A stretch of 64,000 nt of DNA from Oligoflexales bacterium (GCA_947494335.1 CANLUT010000005.1:213828-277827), one strand, 5' to 3'; shown: positions 37,108 through 45,941, counted from the first letter of the stretch. Numbers and translations are program-made. Notes: a model not told the origin generated them from the sequence alone.

Positions 37108-37449
37108 ATGAGTGAGTTAAGAAACGCGCAGTGGACTCTGGATGCCATTGAAAACGGCACCGCCAATGCCGCTACAATTTATAAAACAGCGTCTGAGCTT
37201 GATCCTGTAACCGTGTATTTCATCTTTCGCTATATTCGCGAGATTTACACTCCAAATAACCCGGCTGCAACGGGGGTTATGGAGCGGATGGTTGAGCTAA
37301 CGAAGACATACGACGACTTGGTGAAAATGGCAAAAAAAGCCGAAAAAGATCCGATTCGGGAGTGGTTTGACGATACGTACCGGGTCAAAGAGTTTCAAGG
37401 TCGCTCTCACGAACTGATGGAGCTTATCGTCGAGAAGATCGAAGGCTAA
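37108..37449 (+). CDS. Helical protein, unknown function
   Basis: 113 residues from ATG 37108, with AGAGG six bases upstream; a TTG two codons earlier is less likely. No signal sequence or membrane segment. Helical and charged, with DPVTVYFIFRYIREIYTPNN and EKDPIREWFDDTYR as distinctive segments; no cysteine. Possibly a conserved small cytoplasmic protein; I recognise no family. Confidence 0.6.
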   Translation: MSELRNAQWTLDAIENGTANAATIYKTASELDPVTVYFIFRYIREIYTPNNPAATGVMERMVELTKTYDDLVKMAKKAEKDPIREWFDDTYRVKEFQGRSHELMELIVEKIEG

Positions 37450-37467
37450 TAGTTTTATCTCCACATA

Positions 37468-37476
37468 TGTTAAAAT
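37468..37476 (+). promoter_or_regulatory. Extended -10 promoter
   Basis: TGTTAAAAT, a TGn extension with TAAAAT, about 40 bases upstream of the small lipoprotein at 37517. No good -35 box. Confidence 0.35.
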
Positions 37477-37516
37477 AAGAATGATTGGATGCCTTTTCCA
37501 TGTTTGGAGGTATGCG

Positions 37517-37729
37517 ATGAAAGTCTTTTTTTCGTCTCTGATGATTGCTGGTTTTGCTTTGTTGTCAGGCTGTCAGTCCGTGAGCGGTTTTTCCGTCTTG
37601 GGGAATGAGGGAGGTAGCCAACCGATCAGTGAGCAAGAGGCTTACGACATGCAGAAGGCGGTTAATCGTTGCCATCGATCCGGTGGTACCCGCGTTGTCA
37701 AGATTCGCGGCGACCTGCGCTGCTATTGA
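37517..37729 (+). CDS. Small lipoprotein, unknown function
   Basis: 70 residues from ATG 37517, six bases after GGAGG. MKVFFSSLMIAGFALLSGC is a textbook lipobox signal; the mature peptide is only 50 residues with two further cysteines (RCHRSGG and RCY at the C-terminus), probably one disulphide. Unknown family. Confidence 0.65.
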   Translation: MKVFFSSLMIAGFALLSGCQSVSGFSVLGNEGGSQPISEQEAYDMQKAVNRCHRSGGTRVVKIRGDLRCY

Positions 37730-37751
37730 TAAATTTAAAACTCATTTCTGA

Positions 37752-39362
37752 TTAAAGTCGGTTTGCGATTCCGACTCTTGTAAGTATGTCTGACGCAATC
37801 ACAGCGTCATCGCCAACATCTTGCGCAGCCATCCACGCGGCTCTTGCCAGCAGGGTGTAGCCTCTTGCCGCCGCGAAGTTGAGTGAACATCCCGCCGCGA
37901 GGTGGGCTCCAATGATGCCCGCCAGCAAATCCCCAGACCCAGCTCTCGACAGCGCGGAGGTTCCTGATAGACAGATGATGGGAGAAGATTTTTTAGGTGA
38001 CATAATCACAGGAGCGGCATTCTTGTATATGATGTGCGCTCCCAACGCCTGGGTCATTTGATTTGCAGCAATAACACCTGCAGGTGTTAAAGGCGGAAGC
38101 GTCGGAGCATCGCCCAGTTTAAGCCACTCGCCATGATGGGGTGTCAAAATAAAGTGCTCGTGCGGCAATGAACCCTGTTTCGCTATCAGTGCGGTGATAT
38201 TGTGGAGGGCTCCAGCGTCCAGGATGACTTTCCCTCCAATAGACGCAAAATCCCGCAGTACTGTAAACGACGCAAGATCCAGACACTGTCGTATCCAGCC
38301 AGGGCCAACGATCACAGCTGCCACGCGCCTTTCATCAATAAAACGTCTTAAACGCTCCGGGTCAATAATGGCGCCATCAAAAAAGTTTTCGACGGTAAGC
38401 TCAACAGGAATAGGCATGTCGACTGGGGCTTGCCCACGAGGCACGGCAATGGAGCACCAGCCAGCGCCACTGCGCAGTGCCGCAAGTCCTGCCATAATCG
38501 GTGCGCCTAATTTTCCCTCGGAACCGCCGATGACCAAAACGTGACCGCGGTCGTATTTATGAGCGTTCTTGGGCAGCTGTTGCCACGGATCAGCTTGTAA
38601 GACTGACTGAGGATCAACCTCTCGCCAAACTGCCTGTTTTGATACAAGTGAGCGTTCGATAGCGGCTTTAGGGAAGCCGATATCGGCGACTGTAACATGC
38701 CCGCAGAGGACAGCGCCGGGCATTAGACGATGAATGGGGCGAGACGATCCGAAGGTTACAGTTTCATGGGCTTTTAGAAGTGCCGACATCACCGAACCAT
38801 CATCAACAGAAAGTCCTGATGGAGTATCCACAGCGATGACAGTCGCGCCTGCAATGGTCGCAGCCTCCGAGAGGATTCCTAACAAAACCCCACTGGAGGG
38901 TGGGCGAAATCCGAGACCTGAAATAGCATCGATAATAATCGGTTTGGAAAGACGAAGGGCCGCGAGAGTTCCGGGTTGCCAGGGGGTTATGATGAGCCCC
39001 ATTTCCTCGACGGTACTCTGTTGTTGCAGGAAAAGTGGCGATGGCTTTTTGCCAACCTCGCTAGCGACGACGATCGTGACGCTGCATCCTTGATCGTGCA
39101 GATATCTGGCGGCGACCAGCCCATCGCCGCCATTATTTCCTGGACCGCAAAGAACAAGCACAGGATGAGATCCTGCTCCGCGATCAACAGCAGCCTTTGC
39201 CACCGCGCGTCCAGCCGACTCCATGAGTGCAGCTGGCGCCAAGTGAAACTGTTCGCAGGATATTTGATCAATAGTGGACGCGAGCTCTCGGTCCCAAACA
39301 CACCTCGTCCACAAGGATTCTCCTGGTTCGGTGAAATACTTTGGGCGATGATTGTGCTTCAT
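37752..39362 (-). CDS. nnrD: Bifunctional NAD(P)H-hydrate epimerase/dehydratase
   Basis: 536 residues with an N-terminal YjeF_N epimerase domain (LVLCGPGNNGGDGLVAARYL, AISGLGFRPP) and a C-terminal ribokinase-like ADP-dependent dehydratase domain (HVLVIGGSEGKLGAP, VGPGWIR, LTPHHGEW, SRAGSGDLLAGIIGAHLA). It repairs NADHX and NADPHX, damaged forms of NAD(P)H. Its ATG overlaps the stop of the upstream small gene by four bases (ATGA), so translation is coupled. Often labelled nnr or yjeF. Confidence 0.93.
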   Translation of the reverse strand: MKHNHRPKYFTEPGESLWTRCVWDRELASTIDQISCEQFHLAPAALMESAGRAVAKAAVDRGAGSHPVLVLCGPGNNGGDGLVAARYLHDQGCSVTIVVASEVGKKPSPLFLQQQSTVEEMGLIITPWQPGTLAALRLSKPIIIDAISGLGFRPPSSGVLLGILSEAATIAGATVIAVDTPSGLSVDDGSVMSALLKAHETVTFGSSRPIHRLMPGAVLCGHVTVADIGFPKAAIERSLVSKQAVWREVDPQSVLQADPWQQLPKNAHKYDRGHVLVIGGSEGKLGAPIMAGLAALRSGAGWCSIAVPRGQAPVDMPIPVELTVENFFDGAIIDPERLRRFIDERRVAAVIVGPGWIRQCLDLASFTVLRDFASIGGKVILDAGALHNITALIAKQGSLPHEHFILTPHHGEWLKLGDAPTLPPLTPAGVIAANQMTQALGAHIIYKNAAPVIMSPKKSSPIICLSGTSALSRAGSGDLLAGIIGAHLAAGCSLNFAAARGYTLLARAAWMAAQDVGDDAVIASDILTRVGIANRL

Positions 39363-39661
39363 GACTCGAGGACCTTGCCTCCTGATTTTTCAATGACATG
39401 TACAAATTTAGATTTGACTTCATCTTTAAACGCCTTGTGCGTAAAGGCAATTTTTTCAACAGCCAAAGTAAAAATCAGATCGTTACCTTGCTCAGAGCGA
39501 TCAAACTGAAGGGTTGATGTTCCTAATTTTGAGATTTTGACGACAAGGCTCCCACCTTCTTCGTGAACAGAAACAATCTGTCCAAGGGCACGGCCATCCA
39601 TGGTCTTTTGCAGTGCTGCGATGATCTCGCTGTTTGGTTGCTTTGCGAACTTAATTTTCAT
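39359..39661 (-). CDS. Small protein, unknown function
   Basis: 100 residues, beta-rich (ALGQIVSVHEEGGSLVVKIS, LGTSTLQFDRSEQGNDLIF) with a helical C-terminal half; no cysteine, no signal. Translationally coupled to nnrD by an ATGA overlap and downstream of two other orphan genes. No family recognised. Confidence 0.6.
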   Translation of the reverse strand: MKIKFAKQPNSEIIAALQKTMDGRALGQIVSVHEEGGSLVVKISKLGTSTLQFDRSEQGNDLIFTLAVEKIAFTHKAFKDEVKSKFVHVIEKSGGKVLES

Positions 39662-39696
39662 TGATTTGAAATCCTTTCCTCAAATCGGCTTTCAGA

Positions 39697-40137
39697 TTAC
39701 GTCGATTGCGATGCTTCAAGCAATTGAATGAACGTGTGTTTAATGAGCTGGTCTGCGGAGCACTCAGTAGATCCCCTCATCCATGTTGGATGGCCAAACA
39801 TATCGATCACCGGGTTGAGACGTGCAAGTGGCAGCTCAACCGATTGGAAGTTTCTAGTTTTAAGAAGGCTGATGTCCAGATATTGCCCATTTCTTGCAAA
39901 TTTTATTTGCGCAGAACCGTGGAGCAACGACAATAACAAAGGTGACCTGGAGGCTCCCGATAGCACTCGGATCGGTGATGACGCGTGGTTGTTGTAGGTT
40001 TCCACCGCCTGGGTAATATCTTCGATTAGAGCTCCAAACGGAGCGTCGCCTGCAAAGCTAGCGTCCGCTGGAATCCATTGACCGTTTTGGTACTTTGCCC
40101 GAGCCAAATTTTTAATCCATGAGCTATCAGACTGCAT
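39697..40137 (-). CDS. Cytoplasmic protein, unknown function
   Basis: 146 residues from ATG 40137, where CGGAG lies seven bases upstream; longer in-frame starts back to 40320 would overlap the TPR-barrel gene and lack a ribosome site. No signal. Segments include WIKNLARAKYQNGQW, DITQAVETYNNHAS and LPLARLNPVIDMFGHPTWM. Nineteen bases after the TPR-barrel gene. No family recognised. Confidence 0.55.
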   Translation of the reverse strand: MQSDSSWIKNLARAKYQNGQWIPADASFAGDAPFGALIEDITQAVETYNNHASSPIRVLSGASRSPLLLSLLHGSAQIKFARNGQYLDISLLKTRNFQSVELPLARLNPVIDMFGHPTWMRGSTECSADQLIKHTFIQLLEASQST

Positions 40138-40156
40138 GTTTGAACTCCGTGACGGG

Positions 40157-41926
40157 TTAAAACAAGAACAATAACGAACCAACCAAATCAGTTTTTTCCG
40201 AGTAGTCTGAAGTCGCCGCTTTAAAAGCCTCGACTCGTTCAGGTTGGTGGACAGTCCAGGTTGCCTTTGACCTTGTATGCTTTGCAGAAACTGCCAGCCA
40301 GGGTAGCGGCATAGCTCCAATTTTAGCGATACCGATCAGCGTCTGTCCATCAGCAGATGCACTGCCCACCGAGCTGAGGCCTCGTGCAATATAGTTGGTC
40401 TGCTGTTCAATCGTACCGGATAAAGAGATATCAAATCCAAGGGGGAACTTCTGTTTTGCAAGCAGAGAGCCACTAACCGATGAGTCCGGGCCTGGTAACA
40501 CGGGTAATTTGTAGTCGTAGGCTACGTATTTTGCGCCAAGTCGGAAAGAGGTCGATGATGGTAAGGCCACCGTGACTGAGTTATCAGAGATCATCTGTGC
40601 GGTAACAGGCTCAGTTTCGCTATCGACAATCAGATCATAGGTTCCAAGAATTTCTACGATCCACGTTGTCGGAGCATTTTTCATCCAGCCTAATCGACCC
40701 GTTGCACCGCGCGTTCCGTAGCGCTGGCCGCGCTGGAAGTTTGGATAGGAGAAACCTAGGTGACCGTCAACACCGAGCCACCAGTCAGAGGGCAGCGGTG
40801 TTTCAATCCATACAGCCCCATTGACATCACCTGAGGTCGATGTTGTTTTTGGCATCCGCTCGGTGAGGTTGTGTATAATGTCTCGGCTGTCTTCGTATGC
40901 GACCAGACGATCCTTCACCCCCTCCGTTGTCACACTCGATGCAGCCAGGTAAAGTTGCAGACCAATCGCAGCTCTGCGATCCCCGTCCCACTTTGATCCA
41001 ATGGGTACCACAGGACCATGCATGAACTCAAAAATTCCAATTTGGCTTTGATAGTCTTTTCGCGAATAGCCATGGAGGTCTGATGACTGATTTGTCTGCA
41101 GATAGCTAATGCTGACGAGACGGTCCACACTAAAAAAACCTGCGTGCGAGTATTTTTCGGGAGCTGGCGGCGCGGCTGGTGTGGGCGCAGCGGGCTGACC
41201 TGCAGGCTGTTTACCTTGAGTCTTGGAAGGGTCGTTTGCCATACGCTGTTTTTCTTCTGCGGCGGCACGTTCAAGGTCAGACTTCTCCTGCAACTGGCGA
41301 AGCGATGTCACGTGTTTTTGATAGAGATTTTTACTGCGGGCGAGCTTGTCTGGAAGCACCACAGCCTTGTCCAGCATTTCCTCTGCATCAGCGTATTTCT
41401 TCAAGCGGATGGCACACATGGCGCCGTAATAGTTTGCAAGGTCGTAAAGTGGATGGTCCACTGGAACTCTCTTGAATGCGAACAAAGCATTTTCAAAGCG
41501 GTTTTGCACGTAGAATGCATAGCCGTATTCATAGGAAGTTTCTGGGTCAAGGTACTGAGGGTTGATACGAGCAAATAGATTGTAGCTGTCGGGAATGCGA
41601 TCAAGTTTATACAAGGTCTTGGCATACTGGATGATCGTCGGTTCGTGAGCTGGATAGGATCTGTGGATCCGGTCAAAAGCCACTAAAGCATCTGCAAATT
41701 TACCAGCGTCATAAAGCTTCATTGCAAGAGCAAATTGTGCCACAACGCCTTTTGGCATTTTTTTGGAAAGTTGCGGTTGCCTGTTGTTTTGTGATTTCAA
41801 AGAGGGCTTTGAGGCCTGCGAGCGTGTTTGCGACTTTTTAGATGTCTTCGTTTCCGCGACGGCGACAAATGAAAGGTTGAAAAGTATGGAAGCGGAGACA
41901 ATGCGCGCGATCCCTGCACGAGTCAT
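40157..41926 (-). CDS. TPR-linked outer-membrane beta-barrel-like protein
   Basis: 589 residues. Signal peptide GIARIVSASILFNLSFVAVA; a Lys/Ser/Gln-rich linker; TPR-like helical repeats about 60-200 (YDAGKFADALVAFDRIHRSY, ALFAFKRVP, YADAEEMLDKAVV); a Pro/Ala-rich hinge (GKQPAGQPAAPTPAAP near 245); then about 320 residues of alternating strands ending LVGSLLFLF, a terminal Phe as in barrel proteins recognised by BamA. Likely an outer-membrane protein with a periplasmic TPR domain. Leads the operon that contains nnrD. Confidence 0.7.
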   Translation of the reverse strand: MTRAGIARIVSASILFNLSFVAVAETKTSKKSQTRSQASKPSLKSQNNRQPQLSKKMPKGVVAQFALAMKLYDAGKFADALVAFDRIHRSYPAHEPTIIQYAKTLYKLDRIPDSYNLFARINPQYLDPETSYEYGYAFYVQNRFENALFAFKRVPVDHPLYDLANYYGAMCAIRLKKYADAEEMLDKAVVLPDKLARSKNLYQKHVTSLRQLQEKSDLERAAAEEKQRMANDPSKTQGKQPAGQPAAPTPAAPPAPEKYSHAGFFSVDRLVSISYLQTNQSSDLHGYSRKDYQSQIGIFEFMHGPVVPIGSKWDGDRRAAIGLQLYLAASSVTTEGVKDRLVAYEDSRDIIHNLTERMPKTTSTSGDVNGAVWIETPLPSDWWLGVDGHLGFSYPNFQRGQRYGTRGATGRLGWMKNAPTTWIVEILGTYDLIVDSETEPVTAQMISDNSVTVALPSSTSFRLGAKYVAYDYKLPVLPGPDSSVSGSLLAKQKFPLGFDISLSGTIEQQTNYIARGLSSVGSASADGQTLIGIAKIGAMPLPWLAVSAKHTRSKATWTVHQPERVEAFKAATSDYSEKTDLVGSLLFLF

Positions 41927-42005
41927 AGTGGCACCCTGAACTTAAAAACTAAGGTATTAGTAAATAAAATTTTCTCTGTGAAAATTGTAGCTTGAAGTCA
42001 CTGTC

Positions 42006-43409
42006 TTAACAATCAGTTCTCTTAAACCAGGCGCGATCCTTCAGGACGGGGAACGCCAGTGTCATTTTTTGGCAAAGCATCCGCCTTGTGTTGTCAGTCA
42101 GATCAACACCAGACTGGCTAAATTCTTTCTCAACAGCGACCTCAAGTGACCTGGCTGCAAGATCAACCTCAACAGCTGGTGTTGCTTCAACTTCGGGCAA
42201 GCTGCGATTTAAATGGTCGAGCCAGGTGACGGTCAAGTGAGCGAGCGCGCGCCCCGGTTCCCGGTCGTAAACGGGAGTGGTTTTTGCAAACTCATGTAGC
42301 CAGTGTGCCAAGATCGTTCCTATGCCATGAGCTGACTGCGGTAGGACGCCTTGACAGTTCGTGTGTTCGTCTTTTGTAGATTGGGATGATGCCGCACCCA
42401 AGCGGCTAAGCAAGGCTTGGTCAATTATCTTGGCGACGCCGTTGGTGAAGGCCCACTCCGATGGGTCGCGGTCTTGTCCGACGCAAGGTATGCCTTTTAA
42501 GGTTTCGCTCGTTGCGTTTTGACTTGCAAATGCGAGGGAATCCGCAAAAGCCTCGCTAGCCGCGAGTCTGATAGTCGAAACCTGTTTGCCGAAGCGGTCC
42601 ATGCCAAGTTTTCTTTCGACATGATGAGCAAACTCGTGAGCTAAAACAAATTCGGACTCCCATAAATAAATTCCATCCTGATGTCTCGTGGACTTTGGAA
42701 ATACTGCAATAAATGGTGCCGTTGCCGGGCTTTCGGGAAAATATGCGAGATTTTCAGTCACGTGGGTCAGATAGTGTCCCTTGTCACCATTGTGAAACCA
42801 GGGTGACCAACGTGTATCAAAGCGGGGCATCGCCAAAATTTCAAGCGGTGCGATGGCCCTGATCTCAGGAATAAAATCTTCCAGAGTCTGTGCCGATTTT
42901 TCTACGGCCACTGCAGCTGCAAGTCCAACATGTTCAAGACTTTTACGAGGAGGAGTTGAATCGGCCGAACAAATCTTCAGTGGTTGCCCGCGCTCCGTAA
43001 CAAACCATCCAGCTGGATGGTCACGCTGGTCCCGGCACTCCGGAGGTGACGCCTTCGTGGCATCACATTGTCTTTCAAATAGAGAATTCACGGTGACCTG
43101 AGAAATGTGTGGGCCATTCAAGGATGCTCCACTTAGCCGGAGAGGCTTGAGATCAATCTCACGGTCCTTGATTGCGCCATCGTGCCAAAGTTGTAGTCTG
43201 ACACTGTTCAATTTATCGGGGGCTGAAGTCTCAGAGGCCTGACATCGCTCGTCGCTAAACGGGTACATCTCGGGCTGCTGCCCTTCAAGAACCGTTAGAG
43301 GGAGGAAGGTTTCCTCAGGATTGGTCACGCTCGTCCGCTGACGTCCGCAGCCCAAAAGGGTGAGGAGGGCCATCAACAGGGCCAAACTGGCTGTTTTTAT
43401 TTCAAACAT
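42006..43409 (-). CDS. Lipoprotein with HEFAH metallopeptidase motif
   Basis: 467 residues, lipobox LLGC at Cys21. Zinc-site motif His258-Glu259-Phe-Ala-His262 in LAHEFAHHVE, and ASEAFADSLAFA about 25 residues later supplies a plausible third ligand (Glu286). This is a gluzincin arrangement; no closer family is recognised. Multiple Cys (CQASETS, QCDATKA, CRDQRD, CSADST, CVGQDR, NCQGVL, CQKM) suggest disulphides. Probably a surface or periplasmic peptidase. Confidence 0.65.
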   Translation of the reverse strand: MFEIKTASLALLMALLTLLGCGRQRTSVTNPEETFLPLTVLEGQQPEMYPFSDERCQASETSAPDKLNSVRLQLWHDGAIKDREIDLKPLRLSGASLNGPHISQVTVNSLFERQCDATKASPPECRDQRDHPAGWFVTERGQPLKICSADSTPPRKSLEHVGLAAAVAVEKSAQTLEDFIPEIRAIAPLEILAMPRFDTRWSPWFHNGDKGHYLTHVTENLAYFPESPATAPFIAVFPKSTRHQDGIYLWESEFVLAHEFAHHVERKLGMDRFGKQVSTIRLAASEAFADSLAFASQNATSETLKGIPCVGQDRDPSEWAFTNGVAKIIDQALLSRLGAASSQSTKDEHTNCQGVLPQSAHGIGTILAHWLHEFAKTTPVYDREPGRALAHLTVTWLDHLNRSLPEVEATPAVEVDLAARSLEVAVEKEFSQSGVDLTDNTRRMLCQKMTLAFPVLKDRAWFKRTDC

Positions 43410-43490
43410 TCAAACTTTTCCGTCAAAAAAACCCTGCTATCTTATCCTTGACGGACCAGATCGCATGGGCAATTGCCCTATATTTAGGCA

Positions 43491-43520
43491 TTGACGCACA
43501 CTAACTCGATCACGTAATAA
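43491..43520 (+). promoter_or_regulatory. Sigma70-type promoter for rpoZ
   Basis: TTGACG at 43491-43496, 18-base spacer, TAATAA at 43515-43520, about 38 bases before the rpoZ start. Confidence 0.5.
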
Positions 43521-43558
43521 TAGCCACTCGTTTTTAAGCCTAACGCCCAGGAGCACCT

Positions 43559-43771
43559 ATGGCCCGCGTATCCATCGAAGATTGCCTAGAATATATGGAA
43601 AACCGTTTTGCCCTCGTGGCCGTTGCCGCAGATCGTGCTCGCCAATTGATGGCAGGACAAGTTCCTACCGTACGCACGAAAAACAAAGAAGGCGTAACAG
43701 CCCTTCGCGAGATCGCAGATGGCAACATCGAGAGCGATCGTCCCGTTCAAAATAACGTCGGGGAAGAGTGA
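43559..43771 (+). CDS. rpoZ: DNA-directed RNA polymerase omega subunit
   Basis: 70 residues. Omega promotes assembly of RNA polymerase by holding the beta' C-terminus. MARVSIEDCLEYMENRFALV, then AADRARQLMAG and KEGVTALREIADG are the family pattern. AGGAG lies five bases before the ATG. Its own promoter precedes it and a terminator follows. spoT and gmk, frequent neighbours, are absent. Confidence 0.93.
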   Translation: MARVSIEDCLEYMENRFALVAVAADRARQLMAGQVPTVRTKNKEGVTALREIADGNIESDRPVQNNVGEE

Positions 43772-43843
43772 TTCTTCCAAAGCGTTGTGACCTGAATGGT
43801 AGTGGTCTTGTCACTCGTGATGAATTTGAAAAGATAAGAAATG

Positions 43844-43869
43844 AAAACCCCGGCCTTGCCGGGGTTTTT
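43844..43869. terminator. Rho-independent terminator after rpoZ
   Basis: AAAACCCCGGC, loop CTT, GCCGGGGTTTT plus a further T: an 11-bp stem and U-tract, 72 bases after the rpoZ stop. On the opposite strand it begins at the stop codon of the convergent gene, so it may serve both. Confidence 0.92.
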
Positions 43870-44228
43870 CATTCGGCTGCCATGGCGGCAGGCCCAAGAA
43901 TCATGAAAGTCAGGCATTTCTCAGCAACCATCTCTTTGGTCACGTAACGATCGTCAAACCAAAACTGACGCGCCAGCTCATCATAGATTTCGTCTGCTAT
44001 GTGAAGCGCAACGAAATCGAGCATGGTTTCTCGCATTTCAACATAATCCCAAATTAAATCTGGATGAGCGGCCGCCGCACTATTTTGCTGCTCTGCGAGC
44101 CTTAATATGTCGCCTCCCGCGTCAGCTGGAACTCTTGCGCGAATGAAGTGGTCAAGTCGCGACCTGTAGCGCTTCATGTAGCTGCGCTGCTGCTTCTGTT
44201 TGAATGTATCAAGCCTTACGATGCTCAT
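43869..44228 (-). CDS. Helical protein, unknown function
   Basis: 119 residues, all helix by appearance: TFKQKQQRSYMKRYRSRLDH, then LHIADEIYDELARQFWFDDRY, then CLTFMILGPAAMAAE. A single cysteine. The start is uncertain: ATG 44228 has no good ribosome site, Met18 is an alternative. Converges on rpoZ and shares the terminator. No family recognised. Confidence 0.5.
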   Translation of the reverse strand: MSIVRLDTFKQKQQRSYMKRYRSRLDHFIRARVPADAGGDILRLAEQQNSAAAAHPDLIWDYVEMRETMLDFVALHIADEIYDELARQFWFDDRYVTKEMVAEKCLTFMILGPAAMAAE

Positions 44229-44496
44229 AACTGCTCAGTACCGCATGCGGCACGCCTCCCATGTATTGGCGGGCTTGGAGGCCTTCTCCCCCAGGCTCTT
44301 TAGAGTCCATTCGGAATTCCAACTGAATTCTTTACTTTTTTTTAGTCCCCCCCCTTAAAAAAAGCCTGTCTAGGTAGGTAAAAAGTGCCTGGAAAAATAG
44401 GCAAATTATTCATAATTTCAGATACTTGCAGTCAGTTTTGGGGTCGGTTATGATGACTAGTGGAAGAACCTGTAATTTCAGGCGGGAGCGTCTCTA
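44229..44496. other. Divergent intergenic region with homopolymer tracts
   Basis: About 270 bases between the leftward helical protein and the tandem paralog pair, with runs of eight T and eight C (C at 44347-44354) and a promoter (separate entry). No gene supported. Confidence 0.5.
44426..44454 (+). promoter_or_regulatory. Sigma70-type promoter for tandem paralogs
   Basis: TTGCAG at 44426-44431, 17-base spacer, TATGAT at 44449-44454, 42 bases before the first paralog start. Confidence 0.55.
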
Positions 44497-44871
44497 ATGG
44501 CTTTTCGAATAGGTGACACGGTATTTTCGCCGTCCGGCTCTCCAAGCGTTGTTGTAGGCCGGGATGATGCTAAATCGACCATGAAAGTCGATCAGGATTT
44601 TAAGGCGTTTCAAGTGGCTACCCGACACGGTTTGGTTAATGGCTTGGCCCCTGAATCTCGCGAGCAGTTCAATGCAATCATGGATGAAGTGATGAGCGAT
44701 AATGACAATTCTGAACGCGTCGGAGTGTTGCAATCTAAGATTGAGGAGCTGAAGTTAGACCCAAGAAACACGAAGCTCGTTCAATATCTCGAGGGCGAGG
44801 TGCGTCACTTGATGAACATCAAGGGTATCAAGCCTAGATTTTATAATACTGAAGAGGGGAAAGTACGCTGA
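44497..44871 (+). CDS. Tandem paralog A, unknown function
   Basis: 124 residues, GGGAG eight bases upstream. N-terminal 30 residues are beta-like (RIGDTVFSPSGSPSVVVG), resembling a small KOW/SH3-type barrel; the rest is helical, SREQFNAIMDEVMSDNDNSE, then KIEELKLDPRNTKLVQYLEG, then GIKPRFYNTEEG. The C-terminal two-thirds aligns with the next gene along its whole length. No signal, no membrane segment, no cysteine. No family recognised; nothing nearby suggests a pathway. Confidence 0.7.
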   Translation: MAFRIGDTVFSPSGSPSVVVGRDDAKSTMKVDQDFKAFQVATRHGLVNGLAPESREQFNAIMDEVMSDNDNSERVGVLQSKIEELKLDPRNTKLVQYLEGEVRHLMNIKGIKPRFYNTEEGKVR

Positions 44872-44940
44872 TGCCATGGATGGTGACGCGTGAGTTCGAT
44901 TTGTTTGCAATTAAAGTTTTAAAACATCAGGGAGGGTACA

Positions 44941-45333
44941 ATGGGTCCGGTAAAAAATGTAAACATTGGGGATATCGTGTCCCGCTCAGGAAACTACACT
45001 GAGCCTGGAGTGGTTGTTGAGCGTCGTGTCGACGGAACCGTTTTGGTGGATACTGAGCCCAACACGGTCAGTCAATATCACCGTTACACCAATACGACGG
45101 GTTTATCGGAAGAGGAAAAAAATCAATTTAACGGCATTCTCGACCAAATCTATCAAAAGAATAATGACATTGAGCGTATCAATGACATCCAAAATGAGAT
45201 CGACAAATTAAGAATGAATCCCGATAGCCAAAACGTCGTTCGGTATTTGCGTAACCAGCAAGCTTTCTTGATCCGAGAGGCGAGAGGATTGCCGCGGATG
45301 TATCAAACCGACGACCGTCACGTGAAGGGATAA
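44941..45333 (+). CDS. Tandem paralog B, unknown function
   Basis: 130 residues, GGGAGGG five bases before the ATG. Same architecture as paralog A: NIGDIVSRSGNYTEPGVVVE barrel-like start, then KNQFNGILDQIYQKNNDIER, KLRMNPDSQNVVRYLRNQQ and GLPRMYQTDDRH. Alignment to A is clear: QFNAIMDEV/QFNGILDQI, LDPRNTKLVQYL/MNPDSQNVVRYL, RFYNTEEG/RMYQTDDR. So the pair arose by duplication and has diverged considerably. A terminator follows. Function unknown. Confidence 0.7.
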   Translation: MGPVKNVNIGDIVSRSGNYTEPGVVVERRVDGTVLVDTEPNTVSQYHRYTNTTGLSEEEKNQFNGILDQIYQKNNDIERINDIQNEIDKLRMNPDSQNVVRYLRNQQAFLIREARGLPRMYQTDDRHVKG

Positions 45334-45395
45334 GGCTTCGTCCTGCGAAGTAGCGCTTTGATTCCGTGATCATTCAAAAACTGGTGCCTACCGAA

Positions 45396-45941
45396 TTAAG
45401 TTTTTAATCCACCTGAGCTTGCCTGACTCCCTGAGTGAGCTCGCGGTGGATTTTTTCTTTTGTGCGATTCTGGCGTACTCCAATAGTGATCTGGCAACTC
45501 ATAGCATTCAAGCATGAAGCGGTGGGATTCTCCTGAGGGCATCTTTATGTCTAGAAATCCGGGTAGCACGGTTCCGTTGTATCCCGTCTCGACGCCTTGA
45601 TCGGAAATGCCAAACCAGTTCAACTCCTGCTCCGCGATCGGGCTTGCTGTGATTTTATACAAATCCCAGCTTGAAGGCTCGGGTGTCAAAACATTTTTAC
45701 CGAGTGCTGGTATGTGGAGCCAGCGATCCGTGTATCCCAGCACGACCGTTACTTGCATTGAGATCAGGCCATCGGTGCGATCTTTCCTGAAATCGACTTT
45801 CGTGAATGCACCCGCCTCTGACGAAAGACATCGAGTCATGTGTGGTTGTGATAGCTTTAGTTCCGACTCAGCGTGCGTCACCTTGGGTACAATTAGTGCA
45901 AGCATACTCATTAAAAGTCTAGTGTTTATGAATTTGCACAT
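45396..45941 (-). CDS. Exported protein, unknown function
   Basis: 181 residues from ATG 45941, five bases after AAGGAGG. Signal INTRLLMSMLALIVPKVTHA, two cysteines (MTRCLSSE, LECYELPD) probably paired, strand-rich (ISMQVTVVLGYTDRWLHIPA). The C-terminal tail (HKRKNPPRAHSGSQASSGG) is basic and low-complexity and overlaps, on the opposite strand, the terminator of the paralog operon. No family recognised. Confidence 0.6.
   Translation of the reverse strand: MCKFINTRLLMSMLALIVPKVTHAESELKLSQPHMTRCLSSEAGAFTKVDFRKDRTDGLISMQVTVVLGYTDRWLHIPALGKNVLTPEPSSWDLYKITASPIAEQELNWFGISDQGVETGYNGTVLPGFLDIKMPSGESHRFMLECYELPDHYWSTPESHKRKNPPRAHSGSQASSGGLKT
45408..45456 (+). terminator. Terminator after tandem paralogs
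   Basis: TCCACC at 45408-45413 pairs with GGTGGA at 45445-45450, with further inner pairing (GAGCT/AGCTC), followed by six T. It lies inside the 3' end of the convergent exported-protein gene. Confidence 0.75.
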
